The notes under the pieces are model-generated. The model was not told the DNA's origin. It saw only the letters and a program-made list of their open reading frames with translations, and searched no databases. The translations under genes were made by a program, and so were the position numbers. Below are positions 50,401 through 62,954 of a stretch of DNA of 64,000 nt, piece by piece; the first letter of the stretch is position 1, and each line of letters starts with the position of its first letter. Source of the stretch: Puffinus mauretanicus (taxonomy: Eukaryota > Chordata > Aves > Procellariiformes > Procellariidae); the NCBI GenBank assembly GCA_023333565.1, contig JAJKFH010001865.1, positions 3,658,001 to 3,722,000 of the forward strand, given 5' to 3'.

Positions 50401-51754
50401 TTAGAGCAGGTGATACACTGTACTTTCCTACCAACACATAACCATCAAAATCAAAAGCTTTATCTGTCTAATTATCTGCTATGGCTAGTCTGAATGGTAC
50501 CCCAAACTGTGCAATTAATGTTACTCGATCCTCTTTGTCCTTACTCTGCCATACGTGTATGGCACTTGAGGAGGACAAAAATAATTTTAGGTTGAATGGG
50601 GAAGTAATCCATTCCCTTCACTGATGTATGTTAACGCTGTTAGAGCGTACACAGATGATACCATATTCTATTTGATCTACCTAACTTCATCATCTCGAGT
50701 GTTTTAAAGGATGGTCATAGTCAGTGGAGAAAAACATCAAACAAGAAGCTTTAACTGAGATGAGAGTACGACTGAAGGGAAAATGCAGGTTAAAACTGTT
50801 GATGCTTTTTACAAATTATAGGAACTGAATCATCTATTCACTTTCCTCCTACCGCCAAATCAAACAATGTATAACTAGAACCAAGAGAACTGTCCTTTTG
50901 AGATAGAAACAGCATGTGATCATTAATATATAGCTTATGTTTTCTATGCTGTATCAAGCCATGTATCCACTTTTTCCTGGGTCATAACCAGCTGCAACCA
51001 GGAGACCAATAGCTCCCTAATGAAATGGAAGTATTATGATATCTGACTTTTATCGCAATTATTGAGCCCACAGACTTCCCTGCTCACTAGGTCTATTTCA
51101 GAGCCTACGAGATAAATCCTTTTGGGTAAAAAGCACTGGAGGAATTAAGTGGTATTAGAGACATATGTATGTATGCAGATCCCAGTGCATTCTAAGGCTC
51201 TTCCTAACAATTAAAAAAACCCTTTTAAAAGATACACCCAGTGTACAAAAATGATCTCCAGAAATCCCTTGTTGGGCAGTCTTCAATAGTACCTCTTATG
51301 GCAATTCCTCTTCCAAGACAGGGAGTGCAATAGGTGTTAGAAACTTGGTTGCCTTTGGCTTAGATGTGTTTAGACTTTCCAGCAATGCAAGAGGTAACGC
51401 TCTTTCCATAGTACAACACATGTACAGTACTCGGCACTTCTGTTCAGAGAGATCCGAACACATTAGCCTTAACGAAGAAAGAAAAGGTGAGAGTTTCAGC
51501 CCGTTTACACTGGATAAAAAGGACAGAATTAAAACCACCCTCAGTATCCTGTATCCGGCTGACAGAGATTGCTGGAAGCACGGCAGAGGCCAGCCGTGAG
51601 GGTCCCGTTTTCTCTGTGGCAGGTATGGGCAGGGACGGGCCTGGAGTGGCAAGGAAAGGAAAAAGGCACAAGTCTGGGGGGGATAATCTTGGGATGTTTA
51701 TGAAGACTGTAGGACTTTCTTGATTACATCATTGACTTCTCCAGCGCCCCAAAT
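44421..51754. other. Non-coding stretch, nothing recognised
   Basis: AT-rich unique sequence with short A and T runs (44817, 45002, 46145, 46800). A 140-codon minus frame (47272-47694) and a 118-codon minus frame (51296-51652) show no family resemblance. Confidence 0.5.
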
Positions 51755-51759
51755 CAAGG
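51755..51759. repeat. Target-site duplication of LTR copy 2
   Basis: CAAGG before the LTR is repeated exactly at 52255-52259. Confidence 0.92.
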
Positions 51760-52254
51760 TGTCCTGGTTCCGGCTGGGACAGAGTTAACTTTCTTCCCAG
51801 TAGCTTGGGGGGTGTGCTGTGTTTTGGGTTCGGTGTGAAAGGAGCGTTGATGGCCCATTGATGCTTTGGCTGTTGCTGGGTGGTGCTTGCACGGGGAGGG
51901 GGGAGCACAGCCGGGGTGGTGGACCCAGCTGGCCAATGGGGTATTCTATACCATGTGACATCACGCTCGTATAACAACCAGGTGTGGGGGGGCTCGCCCC
52001 TCCGTTCGTGACACGCGGAGTTGCATTGTGCATCGCCTGCTTTGTGTGTTCTGTTATTGTTGTTGTTCTCATTGTTATTATTACTGTTCTACTTCGTTTT
52101 ATTTCAATTATTAAACTGTTTTTATCTCAACCTGGGAGCTTTCCTACTTGTGCCCTCCCGATTCTCTCCCCCATTCCACGGGAGGGTGGGGCGGGGGGGG
52201 TGTGAGCAAGCGGCTGTGTGGGGTTTATTCACTGGCTGGGGTTAAACCACGACA
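51760..52254 (+). mobile_element. Solo LTR of an avian endogenous retrovirus, copy 2 (ERVL-like)
   Basis: A 495-bp LTR with the same start (TGTCCTGG) and end (ACCACGACA) as the copy at 14532-15032, in the same orientation. Perfect 5-bp duplications, CAAGG, flank it at 51755-51759 and 52255-52259. By eye the two copies align along their whole length, with scattered substitutions and small indels; the main differences are the G-rich or GT stretch near the 3' end and a segment about 220-270 bp in. It carries the same poly(A) signal. No internal retroviral coding sequence is present, so it is a solo LTR. The different target duplications show it is an independent insertion and not a segmental duplication of copy 1. 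Family assignment is recognition from known avian LTRs; the class is inference. Confidence 0.93.
52110..52115 (+). terminator. LTR poly(A) signal (ATTAAA)
   Basis: Same hexamer and T-rich context as in LTR copy 1, about 140 bp before the LTR end. Confidence 0.75.
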
Positions 52255-52259
52255 CAAGG

Positions 52260-55200
52260 TGACATAAAGCTCTAGGACAGCTTCTCACCCTACAGTAACT
52301 CTGATTTTTGTCTTTTTATTTACATTATTGGCATAATGGATAATCAATTAGAATCACATAGCATAGGGAGGAAATATCCAGGAATTTAAGTTACTTAGAG
52401 GAAAGAGAGATTTCATAAATATAACGATAAATGTGAAATTTAAAGTATAATATTATTTTTTAATTCAATAAGTGGAAACACAGCAAGGAGAAGCAAGTGT
52501 TGGAAATGTAATCCTGAAAACTCTTGACTTGTTGAATGATGTGTTAATGAATTGTGAAAACCTAAAAACTATAGAGAAAATAAACAGTAAACAGAGAAAA
52601 TTAAATTGAACCAGAGGAAACTGTTAAAATAGGAAAAATAGTTCTTTGAGGTATTTTTCTGGGACCTGACTTTGACCAGCATCTATTTCTGCCTGTTCTC
52701 TCTTTCGGTTCCTTTCTCCCTCCTAAATGTTGTGAGGAATGCATCAGGGTCAATGAAGAACGCACTGTGATTGTACATGAATGGGTTGTGAAACTTGCTG
52801 AAGAGCTGGTGTACAGGCTGGGCTAGAGTAATTGCAATAATTACACGTTACTATTAACGTATTTATTCATGTTGGTAGCAAGATCTACTTTGAGGGAGAT
52901 GTTAGCAGGTGTTTGATGGGGGAGGAAAGTAAGACTTGCATACTAGAGTTTCCTGGAGACAGATAATACGGTTGATCTTACTTACAACTGGAGCAGACTC
53001 TTCCACAGTGACAGACAGAGTGATCTGACGTGTCCGCTAGATGGAAGGAAGACCGGTGGGTCAAATCATGTCCACCTTTCCTTCCCATGGCAATACTCAT
53101 TTTCTCTCCTTCTATAAGGATCTCTAATCCATCCCAGCTGCATCTGCCTTTTAAATCCTTCTTCAGAATCCACTTTTTACTGTGATGCTTGAAGAAAACA
53201 CCTTGCTTGTTTGGTAATTGAGGAGAGATGATTTTATTTATAGCTAAAGAGATCGTGCATAAACCAGACCTAGTAATACCTAAACCTACTTTAATTCACA
53301 ACTACCCCATTGTGCATGGTTGCTGTGAACATACGACTGTACTACTATCTTTTCCAGTCTTCCCCTTTTTATTGCTTCTCACCTTTGCTAATTGTATTGC
53401 TTCTTTAATTAAGTCTGCTGTAAATCTGATCAGTATTTGAGTTTTGAGTCTTCTCTGGATCAGTCTTGGATTGTGCTTCGGGAACCTGTCATTTCCCTGC
53501 ACACTCTCTCTTACAGCATCTGAGGCATCCGCCTCATATGAATGGATCGTTTGGGCACTATGGGTTGGACTCATCTCACCTGACTTTACCTTTTAACATA
53601 TAAATCTGAGTCAAGGGAGATAGATAAGAATCTTTAAGATGCCATTCAGACCTATCTGTGACCTGTACTCTAAAGCAGATTATGTTATTGACAGCTCGAG
53701 TTTGGTCTCCCCCAGGACCGCTACGCAAGCAAACGGCCATTGTACATATGTGAATGTACATATGTATACGCATGTATTCATTTTGAAGTCTACCCTGGGA
53801 AGCAAAAACCATTTGGAAACTTCCAGCGTTTTGTTAGGAAAAATGAATGGGTTTATTGAGTTGGATCAAACACAGAGGAAGGTCAGGTGAACTAACGGTG
53901 CTGAAGTCATTGCTGTGGGGCGCAGTGGCCAAGGAAGAATATCAGCCAAAGAGAACAGCGAACTCAATTCTGGAGGCTTAGCATGAGTGTATTTAAGCAT
54001 GGAGTGCATATATTATCTGTAGACTCATATATCACAGTGGAATGAGCAGGATGCAGACATATTTGAAATACAGATTTGATAACAATAGAAGTGAAAGATG
54101 AGTAACCCTAAAATGCCTAAATATAAAAGGACATTTATCATGGCTGCAGCAGGAAGTGAACCACAGGAATGTAGATAGAATTATACACAGTGATGAATTT
54201 CATATGGTAGGAAAATGTGGGAGCTTAGTACCCCTGTCACTGTGTGAAAACATACATTCCTTAAAGGTCCATTTCTTTTACATACTGTACAGGACTGCTG
54301 CAACTCCATTGTTTTACAGTCACAGCATGGCACAAACGGGAAGCTGGAGTGTTCCTGTTTCATTGAACTTTCTCTTTTGTCCACAATCTGCAACGGATTT
54401 GGCAGTGGTGGGTTTTAGCAGCTGAAATTCTCCAGACAGGAGAAGGAATGATGGGGGGAGCAATAAAAAGCTAATTCTGAGACTGACTTTAACAAAGAGA
54501 AAGGCTAAAAAGCTCCAGTCATTAAAGTCAAAATATTTAGAAGCATTCCCAAAGGATACATTTAATTTCTGATTCAGAACAAGACTAATGTACCACTTAA
54601 CCTACAAGTTTACATGAGACTTGAATGATACGCAGTAGGAACTCTCTCCAAAGAGATACAAAGCTCTAAAACTTGCAGCGTGAATTGAATGGTACATGAA
54701 GACATTAATATTTTTGAGGTAAACATATTATTGGTGTTCCCGATACCTTGCTTTTAAAGTTGCAAAAACAATATCTATTTTAGGCGACTATTTATTCACT
54801 CATACTACTGCTTTTACAATAACACAGACATTTAAAGAGTCATGAGATAACACCTGCAATTTGTCTAGAAGTACTAAAAGAAAATAATGTATTGTGAAAC
54901 AAAATGATCAGTGTCTGAGGTCTTTGACAACTGTAAAGACAACACCCTTTCACAGGCAGCACTATTAAATAATTTTTAATTTGCAGTAATAGTGGGGTAC
55001 AGGTTCTCTAACAATCCTGTGAAAACATTCACAAAAATATTGAGAGAACATCTATTTTGTGGCAATACTAATCCTAGGTGACAGACAGTATTCTCAAGGC
55101 TTTTTTTGTTGACAAAGACAACAATAATACTTCCTCATAAATAGCTGTATAATGACTACGATCTGCAAAATCCAAAGTCATTAAAAAAATCTACATTCAG

Positions 55201-55789
55201 AGAACACAGTCCTCACTCTTTCTGAAAGACAGTTTCCTTATTATGACTTTTTCCATTTTGATTGAGCCAGATGCCAACAAATTTCTTTTGGGGTCTGTTC
55301 TTTAAAAACTGAAAGCAAATTATTAGCAGAAGCCAGCAGCAAAATAATAACAGAGTGCAGTTTGCTATAACAAACTTGAGAAATAATTACCAGACCCCTT
55401 ATGCATCTTTACTTTCTCCATGGTTTTGCTACTGAAGGGCAGGATCATCATTTCCATGCAGACGCCAGGGCACAGCTCCGTACTCGTAACAGGACTTGGT
55501 TCAGCACAGCTGCAATGGGGAGTGTGGATTCGCACCATCTTAATACGCCAACCGGCAGTTGCTGGGACTGCACAGCCTCTGGATTAATATCGAATAGCAT
55601 CATTTTGCCCTCAGGACATCAAATACTGCTGAACTCTCATAAGTCTGACCCACATCTTGTGATCAGGGCCAAGAAATAAACATCAGGCTCGAATTAGCGT
55701 TCTTCAGTGTCACAACCCCATTAGAATTGGCATAAACAAAATCAAGAAGCAATACTTTCCCCTTCCCACCTCCTGGCTTCCTCCTAGGA
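52260..55789. other. Non-coding stretch, nothing certain recognised
   Basis: AT-rich unique sequence. Around 53120-53200 a pyrimidine-rich run is faintly like L2 LINE 3' sequence, too weak to call. Confidence 0.5.
53741..53764 (+). repeat. Direct repeat of a near-palindromic decamer
   Basis: TGTACATATG occurs at 53741-53750 and 53755-53764, separated by TGAA; TGTACA and CATATG are each palindromic. More TATGTA/CATGTA sequence follows. Confidence 0.8.
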
Positions 55790-56000
55790 TGGCTGTGGCC
55801 ATAAACCAAAGATCATTAAAGAGGACTTTTATATTAATGATTGAGTGTACATTACAGTAATCAGATAATGGCTATATCAGCTTTCATTAGAGGTCTCAAG
55901 AAACCCATCTTTGCTGTGCATGATAAACTAATTTCTTCTAAATACTTTGACAGCATTGTTGATTAAAACCTTAATGTTCACTTTATCTATAAGGGCAGTT
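55790..56000. promoter_or_regulatory. Candidate conserved non-coding element
   Basis: A motif-dense stretch with CATTAAAG, ATTAATGATTGA, TAATCAGATAATGG and TTGATTAAAAC in about 200 bp and no frame or repeat. Read as a possible enhancer by composition only. Confidence 0.3.
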
Positions 56001-59000
56001 GTTTTTTGGTCAGTTTATTACTTTGTGTAACATCAAACCTGAGTATTAGATGGGCTTGAGAGATGTTAAGGAAAACTCTGCATACTGAGTGATCTCTACC
56101 CTAAAGTATTTGTATAGCTTTTTTTTTTTAATATACTTACATACAGTCCAGGTATAAAAGAAATAACCCTGCTACTTGATCTCAATTATCAGCTAAAATG
56201 TCTTGGACTATTAAGTACCAAAAGTAATAAAATAATAACATTAATTAACAATGAGCATTTCTGTCATCCTGCTTAGGATAACGCTTTGCAACTTGGAATC
56301 AAGCGGATCCAGCAGAGCAGGGATAACAGACAGAATTTCAAGACCGAAGGTATATTGGTCCTTGTTCAATTGCTTGATAATATCTCCTGGTCTGCCTATA
56401 GCATGTTTTAACAAGATACTGTACTCAGGGCCTTGTTTCTGCCATTCTGCAGATGCAGCGTAAAGCAGGTGTGCATTTGCTCAAGGGGGCTAAAGTTACA
56501 CCCAGAAAGGGTTGAAGCACTAACTGAAACGTAATTGTCATTCCCAGCACGTAGTAAGGTGTGCAGGGAATCGGCTGGCACGCCAGCGAGTGAGAGAGAG
56601 GTGAGAGGGCTTTCTCTGGGGGCTCATCTGGGCAGCGCAGCACTGGCTGCCGTAATAACAACTCTTTCGCTGGCAGGAGAGAGCAGTTTAAGCTGTTTGT
56701 GTGACTGCACATTTGGACGGGACTACACACGTGTGAGAAAGGATAGCTATCTTGTTGGAACAGGAAAGTTTGCTTATGTCCCTTGTGGCACCTTCCGTGT
56801 TTTGTTCTGCCCTGATTTTCCTGTTAAATCCTCACAATACAGTTTATCCATATTTCTTCCACTGCTCTTACCAGCTTTTCTTTTCCTTGCTTTTCAACGT
56901 GTTCATTCTTGTCCTTCCCAAGTGCAGTAGCTCACATTTTGTCGCCATTCTTGGGATGTAATGTATTCTTCTGACCGCCCATTGGCATCTGGGGTATCAT
57001 TTCCCTTTCCCAACATCCTCTTTCTTGAACGTCTGGGGCCAACAGCTCTAAGTAGGTGAATATTAAAAAGCATTCGGGGAACTGGGGTGACAGTCATAAA
57101 CCGATGGAAACTGGTATTATCTAAACCTTAGCAGTTACCTTTTCTGTGAGACGATACCTGCTGCTGAATGTCCCGCCTTACAAAGGAGGTGCTTAGTTGC
57201 AGTCGTCTAGATGACAGACACTGTGCTGTCAGCATCCAGCCACTTGTAGCATCTTTTCAACCACCTGATGTGTGGAGCGGCCAGCTGGCCTCTGCACCCC
57301 TATTCATCTGTGAATACCTCTGAAATCAGAGTAAGAAACAAGTTCTGGGGACATCGTTAGAAGATTAGCAGTACTTCTCTGGGATCATCCGTCAGTCCCA
57401 CATCTCGCAGCGTGCAGAGTCCCATTTTTATGCCTTCTGACAGTAAAGCCGGGGGCTGATTAACATGACCTCAGGGGGCAGTAAGGGAAATGACCATCCA
57501 CTGCCTTCTGATGCTTATTGCAAGTCAGAATGATGGCCTGTAGAAGGATATGAGTGCTTCTGGCACTGAGACCGTCTTGGAGTCATGATTGATTGTCGTT
57601 CTTCCCAATGAAGCCTTAACCACAAATAATAGTGTTGTGTGAAATCCAGTATTTGAAAAACATAAGCTTATTCCAGACGAGCTTGACTCTTTAACAGTGA
57701 AAATGTGACGACAGATGAGGGGAGCAAAGCATTTACAGAGCTGGATAGTAAAATATACATGTGCCTTTTGTCAGAGTGTGAAAACTGAGATGATAACAGG
57801 ATCTCTGTTTCAATGAGAAGGTGACCAAAGCTATGCAACATCACAACTACAGAGAAAAATCTCACTCAAATTCCCTTCCTATAGAAATCACCTGAAGCAG
57901 ATACTACTTTTTCTTTTGTTGTTTTATGAGGTAGTGAAAAAGTTGGGTTTACTTTCTATTTTGGTTTCAGATGCTCTTCCAGTCCAACAGAGCCTGGAAT
58001 AGCTTGATGTAGCTATCCTGGGCATCCCAGGGCCAAAGTCAGGGCTCAGTCAATAGTGGTATGAGCTTGATTTTTCACTGGTGCAAGCTACCAGAGGTGC
58101 TTGATCACAGTGATATGCACATAATGTGAAATGAAAATCTGGCTCAAGATGACTGTCTTTCATCTGAAGCTGGTGTTAAATTGACAAAACTCTGCTTTCT
58201 AATGAAATCCTTACTCTCCCTGATTCATTAAATGTGAAAATGGAATTCCCTCATCAAAAACTTAAGTATGGAGGTAAAGCAAAATCTGTCACTGCCAAGA
58301 GGAGTACCAAAACTCAGAAAGCAGCCAAGCCAAGGAGATAGAAACCTCCAGAATCTTTGCAAACGTCACAAACTGAAGTGCTCAAAAGCTAGGAGATGTC
58401 TGAGTTGAGTTTATCCATGCAATCCTTACTTTACCAGCTTGATACATACGCCTGATCAGGCTCTTAACTGCCTGATCGCATACTAGTCTTCCCGCAGGAT
58501 TTTTTCCTCATTTAGTCCGTGGTCCCTCTTCAGCACCAGTCTTTTCTTCCCTCACAAAGTTGCCCCAACTCCACACATCCATATTCCAAAATTTCTACAG
58601 GTTCTTTCTGTGGTACCTGTGTACTTCTCAAACATCAATGAGTCTGTCTCCACACTCTGGAAGTGGGATCATCCTTGTTTTGATAACTTGATAAAAGAGA
58701 TCACTAAACTCGAATGCTCTGTGGCAGATGCTTACCTTTTGCTATTGTCAGATCACTTAGCATTTCCAGTGCAGGGAATGCATTTACAGAGGGAATCTTT
58801 TTCAAAGATCAGCTAAATAGAGGCACTTCAGAGAATTTTTCCCTGCACTTCTAACAATTCTCTTGTGTGTGAACTAAGATGTTTTTCTTACAGCTCAGAA
58901 ATTTGTGCAATTTGGCCGTATGAGGTATGTTCACGATGACCAAATTTCAAACTTTTGCTTCTAAGTGCAAAGGCATTACAGCCTCTTAGAAAAGCAGTTC

Positions 59001-60685
59001 TTAAATAGTTATTATTTTAGCACAGAAAATGTGTTTGTTAAGAATGAAGTCTGGAAACCAGCTGAACGGTTTTAGAGACCGCATACCTCTCAAACAAGGA
59101 ACTTTTAGTCCAAAGAGGTGAAACTTGACAAATCGAGAAGTATCTGAAAATAGGGTCTGAAAGGAAAAAAACCTGTCAGGCATCCTGAACTAGCAGCAGT
59201 GATACAAACCTTTCTCACAGTTTTTTTGGGACATGCAAGCCCCGAAAGAGCAAATACACTTTCTGAGTAGCTGCCCCAGAGGAGCATTTGTGCGATGCCA
59301 TTTAACAAAAACAGAATACAACCCCCTTGGCACCGAGGAGCCCTAAAGCTGATTAGGTGAACAAGCCCACGTTTGCTGCACACTGGCCAGGGACTGCTTA
59401 TTCTAAACCCCCTTGCTAGCTGCTGGCATGACGTATCTGGCATGTCATTTAGATTCATACAGCATTCGCAGGGTAAAAGCCACTCCAGCCCCCCTCCAAT
59501 AAAGGGCAGTTTTTTAAGAACCAGAAAGAAATGAAACTGTGGCACTGACGCGTGGGCCATCATTCACATCATTCGCGTGGGCCAGGAGAGACATCTGGAG
59601 ATACTGAGGTGGTCTAAACAAACCCAGGTGTTTTTAGCAGCCAGCTCTTTGGACCCGCGTTTCAGAGCTCTCGGTCTGTGTCCCGTGAGGACCTCAACAT
59701 CGAGGGTATGAGGATCGCTGTGGGTTTTCTTTTTCCTGGGCACTGCTGTTTCTCAGCTGACAGCATCCCATTGAACGCCGTGCTGCAACGTTGACTTGCA
59801 TCAGTGATGGATCGAGCCCTCTGGGAGTCGGCATAATTGGAGATCAGCAACCTGGACTCCTGCCTAGGAAGCAGCAGGAAAGCAGCAGTACTTGAAGCAG
59901 AATCAAACCGGAGTCAAAGTAATGGGAATATTTAAGCTGTGACAACTTTTAAAAAAATTGCTCTGCTACATTATTTTAGTAAATATTTGTAGGTGTCTGT
60001 AATAGGGGGGTAATCACTGCGTTTCCTTTCAAATAAAAGCAAGGAGAGCAGTTTTCAGTAATACTGGATGATAAGCAAGGCATTCTAATGGATGGTTTTA
60101 ACCTTATTTTTGCTGGCAGATTATGCGTTACAGCAGTTCTCAGGTGTCTTGCAGCACTGAAAAACTAGTTCATGCTTGGTCTTTTCCTTTACTGATGCAA
60201 GAGCTCCACAGTACCTGGCAAGCAGCGAGGCATCCCTCTTCGGCAGGGAGCTGGGGTGGGCTGCATGTGTGGAAAGCAGCGGGGGCAGGCAGGAGGGAGA
60301 TGTTCAGGAGGTGCCTGGCCACAGCCATGAGAAGTAGGAATGGTACATACGTGCCTGCAGAGAGGTGGGCATCTATAGAGGAAGGCAGGAGGTTGCTTAG
60401 CCCTGCTGGAAGTCACAGAGCTGAAGCGCAGCTCAGAGGGGCTGGGTTCAGTATCATGGCAGTGCAGACAGACAGCTTTCAGGTTAGATTGGAGCCCAGG
60501 TCCTAGAGAGTCTATGGAATAATTTGTAGCTCAAGGGATGTTAAAGAGTTATGAGGGATTCCAGGCAATGGGGTGCAGGTGTGCCGTTATTGTTGTGGAC
60601 GGTGCACAAGACATTTCCGTATGTTTCCACGTGTTTCTTGCACCAATGAAATAAAAAAGAAATTGGTTTAGGAACTTTGAGAAAG
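56001..60685. other. Non-coding stretch, nothing recognised
   Basis: Unique sequence. Frames up to 152 codons (59105-59563, minus) do not look like proteins. A short TCACAGAGCTGA patch near 60413 is faintly SINE-like. Confidence 0.5.
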
Positions 60686-60690
60686 CTCGT
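60686..60690. repeat. Target-site duplication of LTR copy 3 (imperfect)
   Basis: CTCGT here against CTTGT at 61242-61246. The single difference is a C-to-T change at a CpG. Confidence 0.75.
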
Positions 60691-61048
60691 TGTCCTGGTT
60701 TCGGCTGGGATAGAGTTAGTTTTCTTCCTAGTAGTTGGCATAGTGCTGTGTTTTGGATTTAGTATGAGAAGAATGTTGATAACACACTGATGTTTCAGTT
60801 GTTGCGAAGTATGTTTACCTAGTTAAGGACTTTTCAGCTTCCCATGCTCTGCCAGGTGCACAAGAAGCTGGGAGGGAGCATAGCCAGTACAGCTCACCCA
60901 ACTGGCCAATGGGGTATTCCATACCATATGACGTCATGCTCAGTACATAAACTGGGGGTTGGTCGGGGAGGGGCGATCGCTGCTTGGGGACGGGCTGGGC
61001 ATCAGTCGCCGGGTGGTGAGCAATTGCATTGTGCGTCACTCGTTTTGT

Positions 61049-61088
61049 ATATTCTTATTCTTATTCTTATTCTTCTTATTATTATTTT
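61049..61088 (+). repeat. TTATTC and TTA short tandem repeat within LTR copy 3
   Basis: Several TTATTC units pass into TTATTA units just before the poly(A) signal. The other two LTRs have a shorter TTATTGTTG-type version at this place, so the array is part of the element and varies between subfamilies. Confidence 0.85.
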
Positions 61089-61111
61089 ATTTTCCCTTCC
61101 TTTTCTGTTCT

Positions 61112-61117
61112 ATTAAA
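61112..61117 (+). terminator. LTR poly(A) signal (ATTAAA)
   Basis: Position and context match the poly(A) signals of LTR copies 1 and 2. Confidence 0.72.
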
Positions 61118-61246
61118 CTGTCTTTATCTCAATCCACGAATTTTACTGTTTTTCCTAGTCTCTCCCCCATCCCACTGGGCAGGGAGGGAGTGAGCGAGCA
61201 GCTGTGTGGTGTTTGGCTGCCTGCCGGGTTAAACCACAACGCTTGT

Positions 61247-62954
61247 GCATCTCTTCTTCAATTTACCCCCTGTCCCAGAAGGGGATGGACCGTACATTCG
61301 GAGTGCCCACAAGACTGGTGCTAGAAGAAAGGCTGTGCCAGAAAGGTGTCTCTTCTCAAGAGCGGAAAACAGCTGAGCCACCATTTCCATTTTCGTCAAG
61401 GGGTGAGGCACAGAGCTGGGGGCAGGTAAAGGAACGTGGTCCTGAATTAAAACCTACCACTTCCAGTGCAAGGCAGGAGATCTCCCAATGAGAAAGCGAG
61501 GGGAGCAGCGGCAGCTGCTTTTCTAGTCCCCATCTGCAGTTCTTCCGTAGCAGAGGCACACGCTCCAAGGGTAGCCTGCTCAGGACGCATGCCGGGAGCA
61601 CCCAAGGGAGAGCCAGAGTCACAGCACGTGCGTTCAGGGACATTTTAGAGCTCCTGGCCCCAGCGGAAGGGAACCCAAATGCAGCAGCCGAGCGAGAGTC
61701 CAGCTCTGATGGTGGATTCATGGGCTTTAGGAGCCCTAGGAAAACAGCACACAAAAGGAAAGAGTAATAATATTAGGAAAAAAGACCCAGCTAGCAGCCT
61801 GTAACGAACTGCTGCATTCCCCAAGGGCTTGCTTCACCTCCTCTTTCTAATTCTGATGCAATGCTTATAATACTGATGGATTAGGGTAGGTTTACAACGG
61901 CCAGTTTGCAGATAGACACTAGAGCCAGTCACAGAAAGAACAAGAACAGAAAGTGAGTATCAGTTTGTTTCTTTTTTTTGCAACTTTCTTTCAGAACAAC
62001 CTTAATATTTACAAAGGCAGGGCAGCTCCCATGTTCACAATGTTGCAACATACTGCTCCCGCTGCATTCCTGCTAAAAATGAAATAGGAACGGTTTCTGG
62101 ACGAAAAACAGAGCCTGAGGTTTTTAACTTTCTGTCCCTCCTATCAAAGCACGGATTATGGTGAAAAGGACAATCTGGAATTGCTTTCTTAAGACTCGTC
62201 ATGAGGAAGTTGTAGCTGGAAGGTTGGCTACCTCACCGATAAACACCTGTACATTTTCCACTCTTCCAGTCCTCCTCGGCTCCCCGGCTCAGGGCAGACT
62301 GCAGGATAAAACAGATTCATATCTGAAAACAAAAAAAGGTTACTGAGCAAAAGGTTTCAGAGAAAACCCATCTGAATTGGATTCCACACTTCTTCCCCAA
62401 CACAAGAAAAGTGTGCAAGTTTTCCAGACTGGAGCAGAAAGGTTATATATAGCACTGCAATTTAATTCACATGACAATTAAAAAATACATGAAACGGTCT
62501 TCCTTATGCATGAGAAAAGATTATCAGAGTTTTCCCCTTTTCCTCTGTTAGGTTATTAAAAATGTAACTCCTTCAAGAGTAATAAATTAACTTGGAAAGG
62601 ATTGCTTAAGTGAGACCCGGCTTGTGATTAAAGGAAGTTTGGAGTTCAGGAGGAGTCTGTGTTTAAAAAACGTCCTCAGTGTTTGGAGTATTGCATATGG
62701 CTTTTGACATCTAATTTGGGAAGAAAGTGGTAGGGAATGAACCTCAGCAGGAAAAGCACTTGGTTTTTGTCACGTTGTGACATTACCGAAACGTCGTTTC
62801 CCCTCATTTGTATTTTTCCCTGTAAGTTCATATTAAAATGTATCAAAACAGAAAAGACTTTGAAAAAGGCAGCAGAAGTATCATAAGGGATGACGCTAGC
62901 TAGTCGGGAGGTTATGCTTTATTATGTAAATACATGCTTGGGTGGGGGGGTATT
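61247..62954. other. Non-coding stretch, nothing recognised
   Basis: Unique sequence between LTR copy 3 and the CpG-rich right edge; a 132-codon minus frame (61356-61754) lacks family resemblance. Confidence 0.5.

Larger units (their letters stand above)
60691..61241 (+). mobile_element. Solo LTR, copy 3, related but older or distinct subfamily
   Basis: A 551-bp LTR opens with TGTCCTGGTTTCGGCTGGGA, clearly related to the two other LTRs, and closes with GGGTTAAACCACAACG, where the expected final CA has become CG. The 5-bp flanks are CTCGT (60686-60690) and CTTGT (61242-61246), one C-to-T change apart, as expected from CpG decay in an old duplication. The middle differs from the other copies: it has the longer form with a TTATTC-type array, and a TATA-like ACATAAA near 60943. 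A poly(A) signal is at 61112-61117. No internal retroviral region remains. Imperfect duplication and degraded terminus suggest an older insertion than copies 1 and 2. Confidence 0.9.

Noticed and set aside
51729..52245. Open frames overlapping LTR copy 2
   Set aside because: Repeat-derived, as in copy 1; no gag, pol or env similarity.
14532..52254. The two similar LTRs as ends of one 37-kb provirus
   Set aside because: Each has its own distinct 5-bp target duplication and there is no retroviral internal sequence between them.
53120..53220. Possible L2 LINE 3' fragment
   Set aside because: Resemblance is limited to a pyrimidine-rich phrase; too weak without an alignment.
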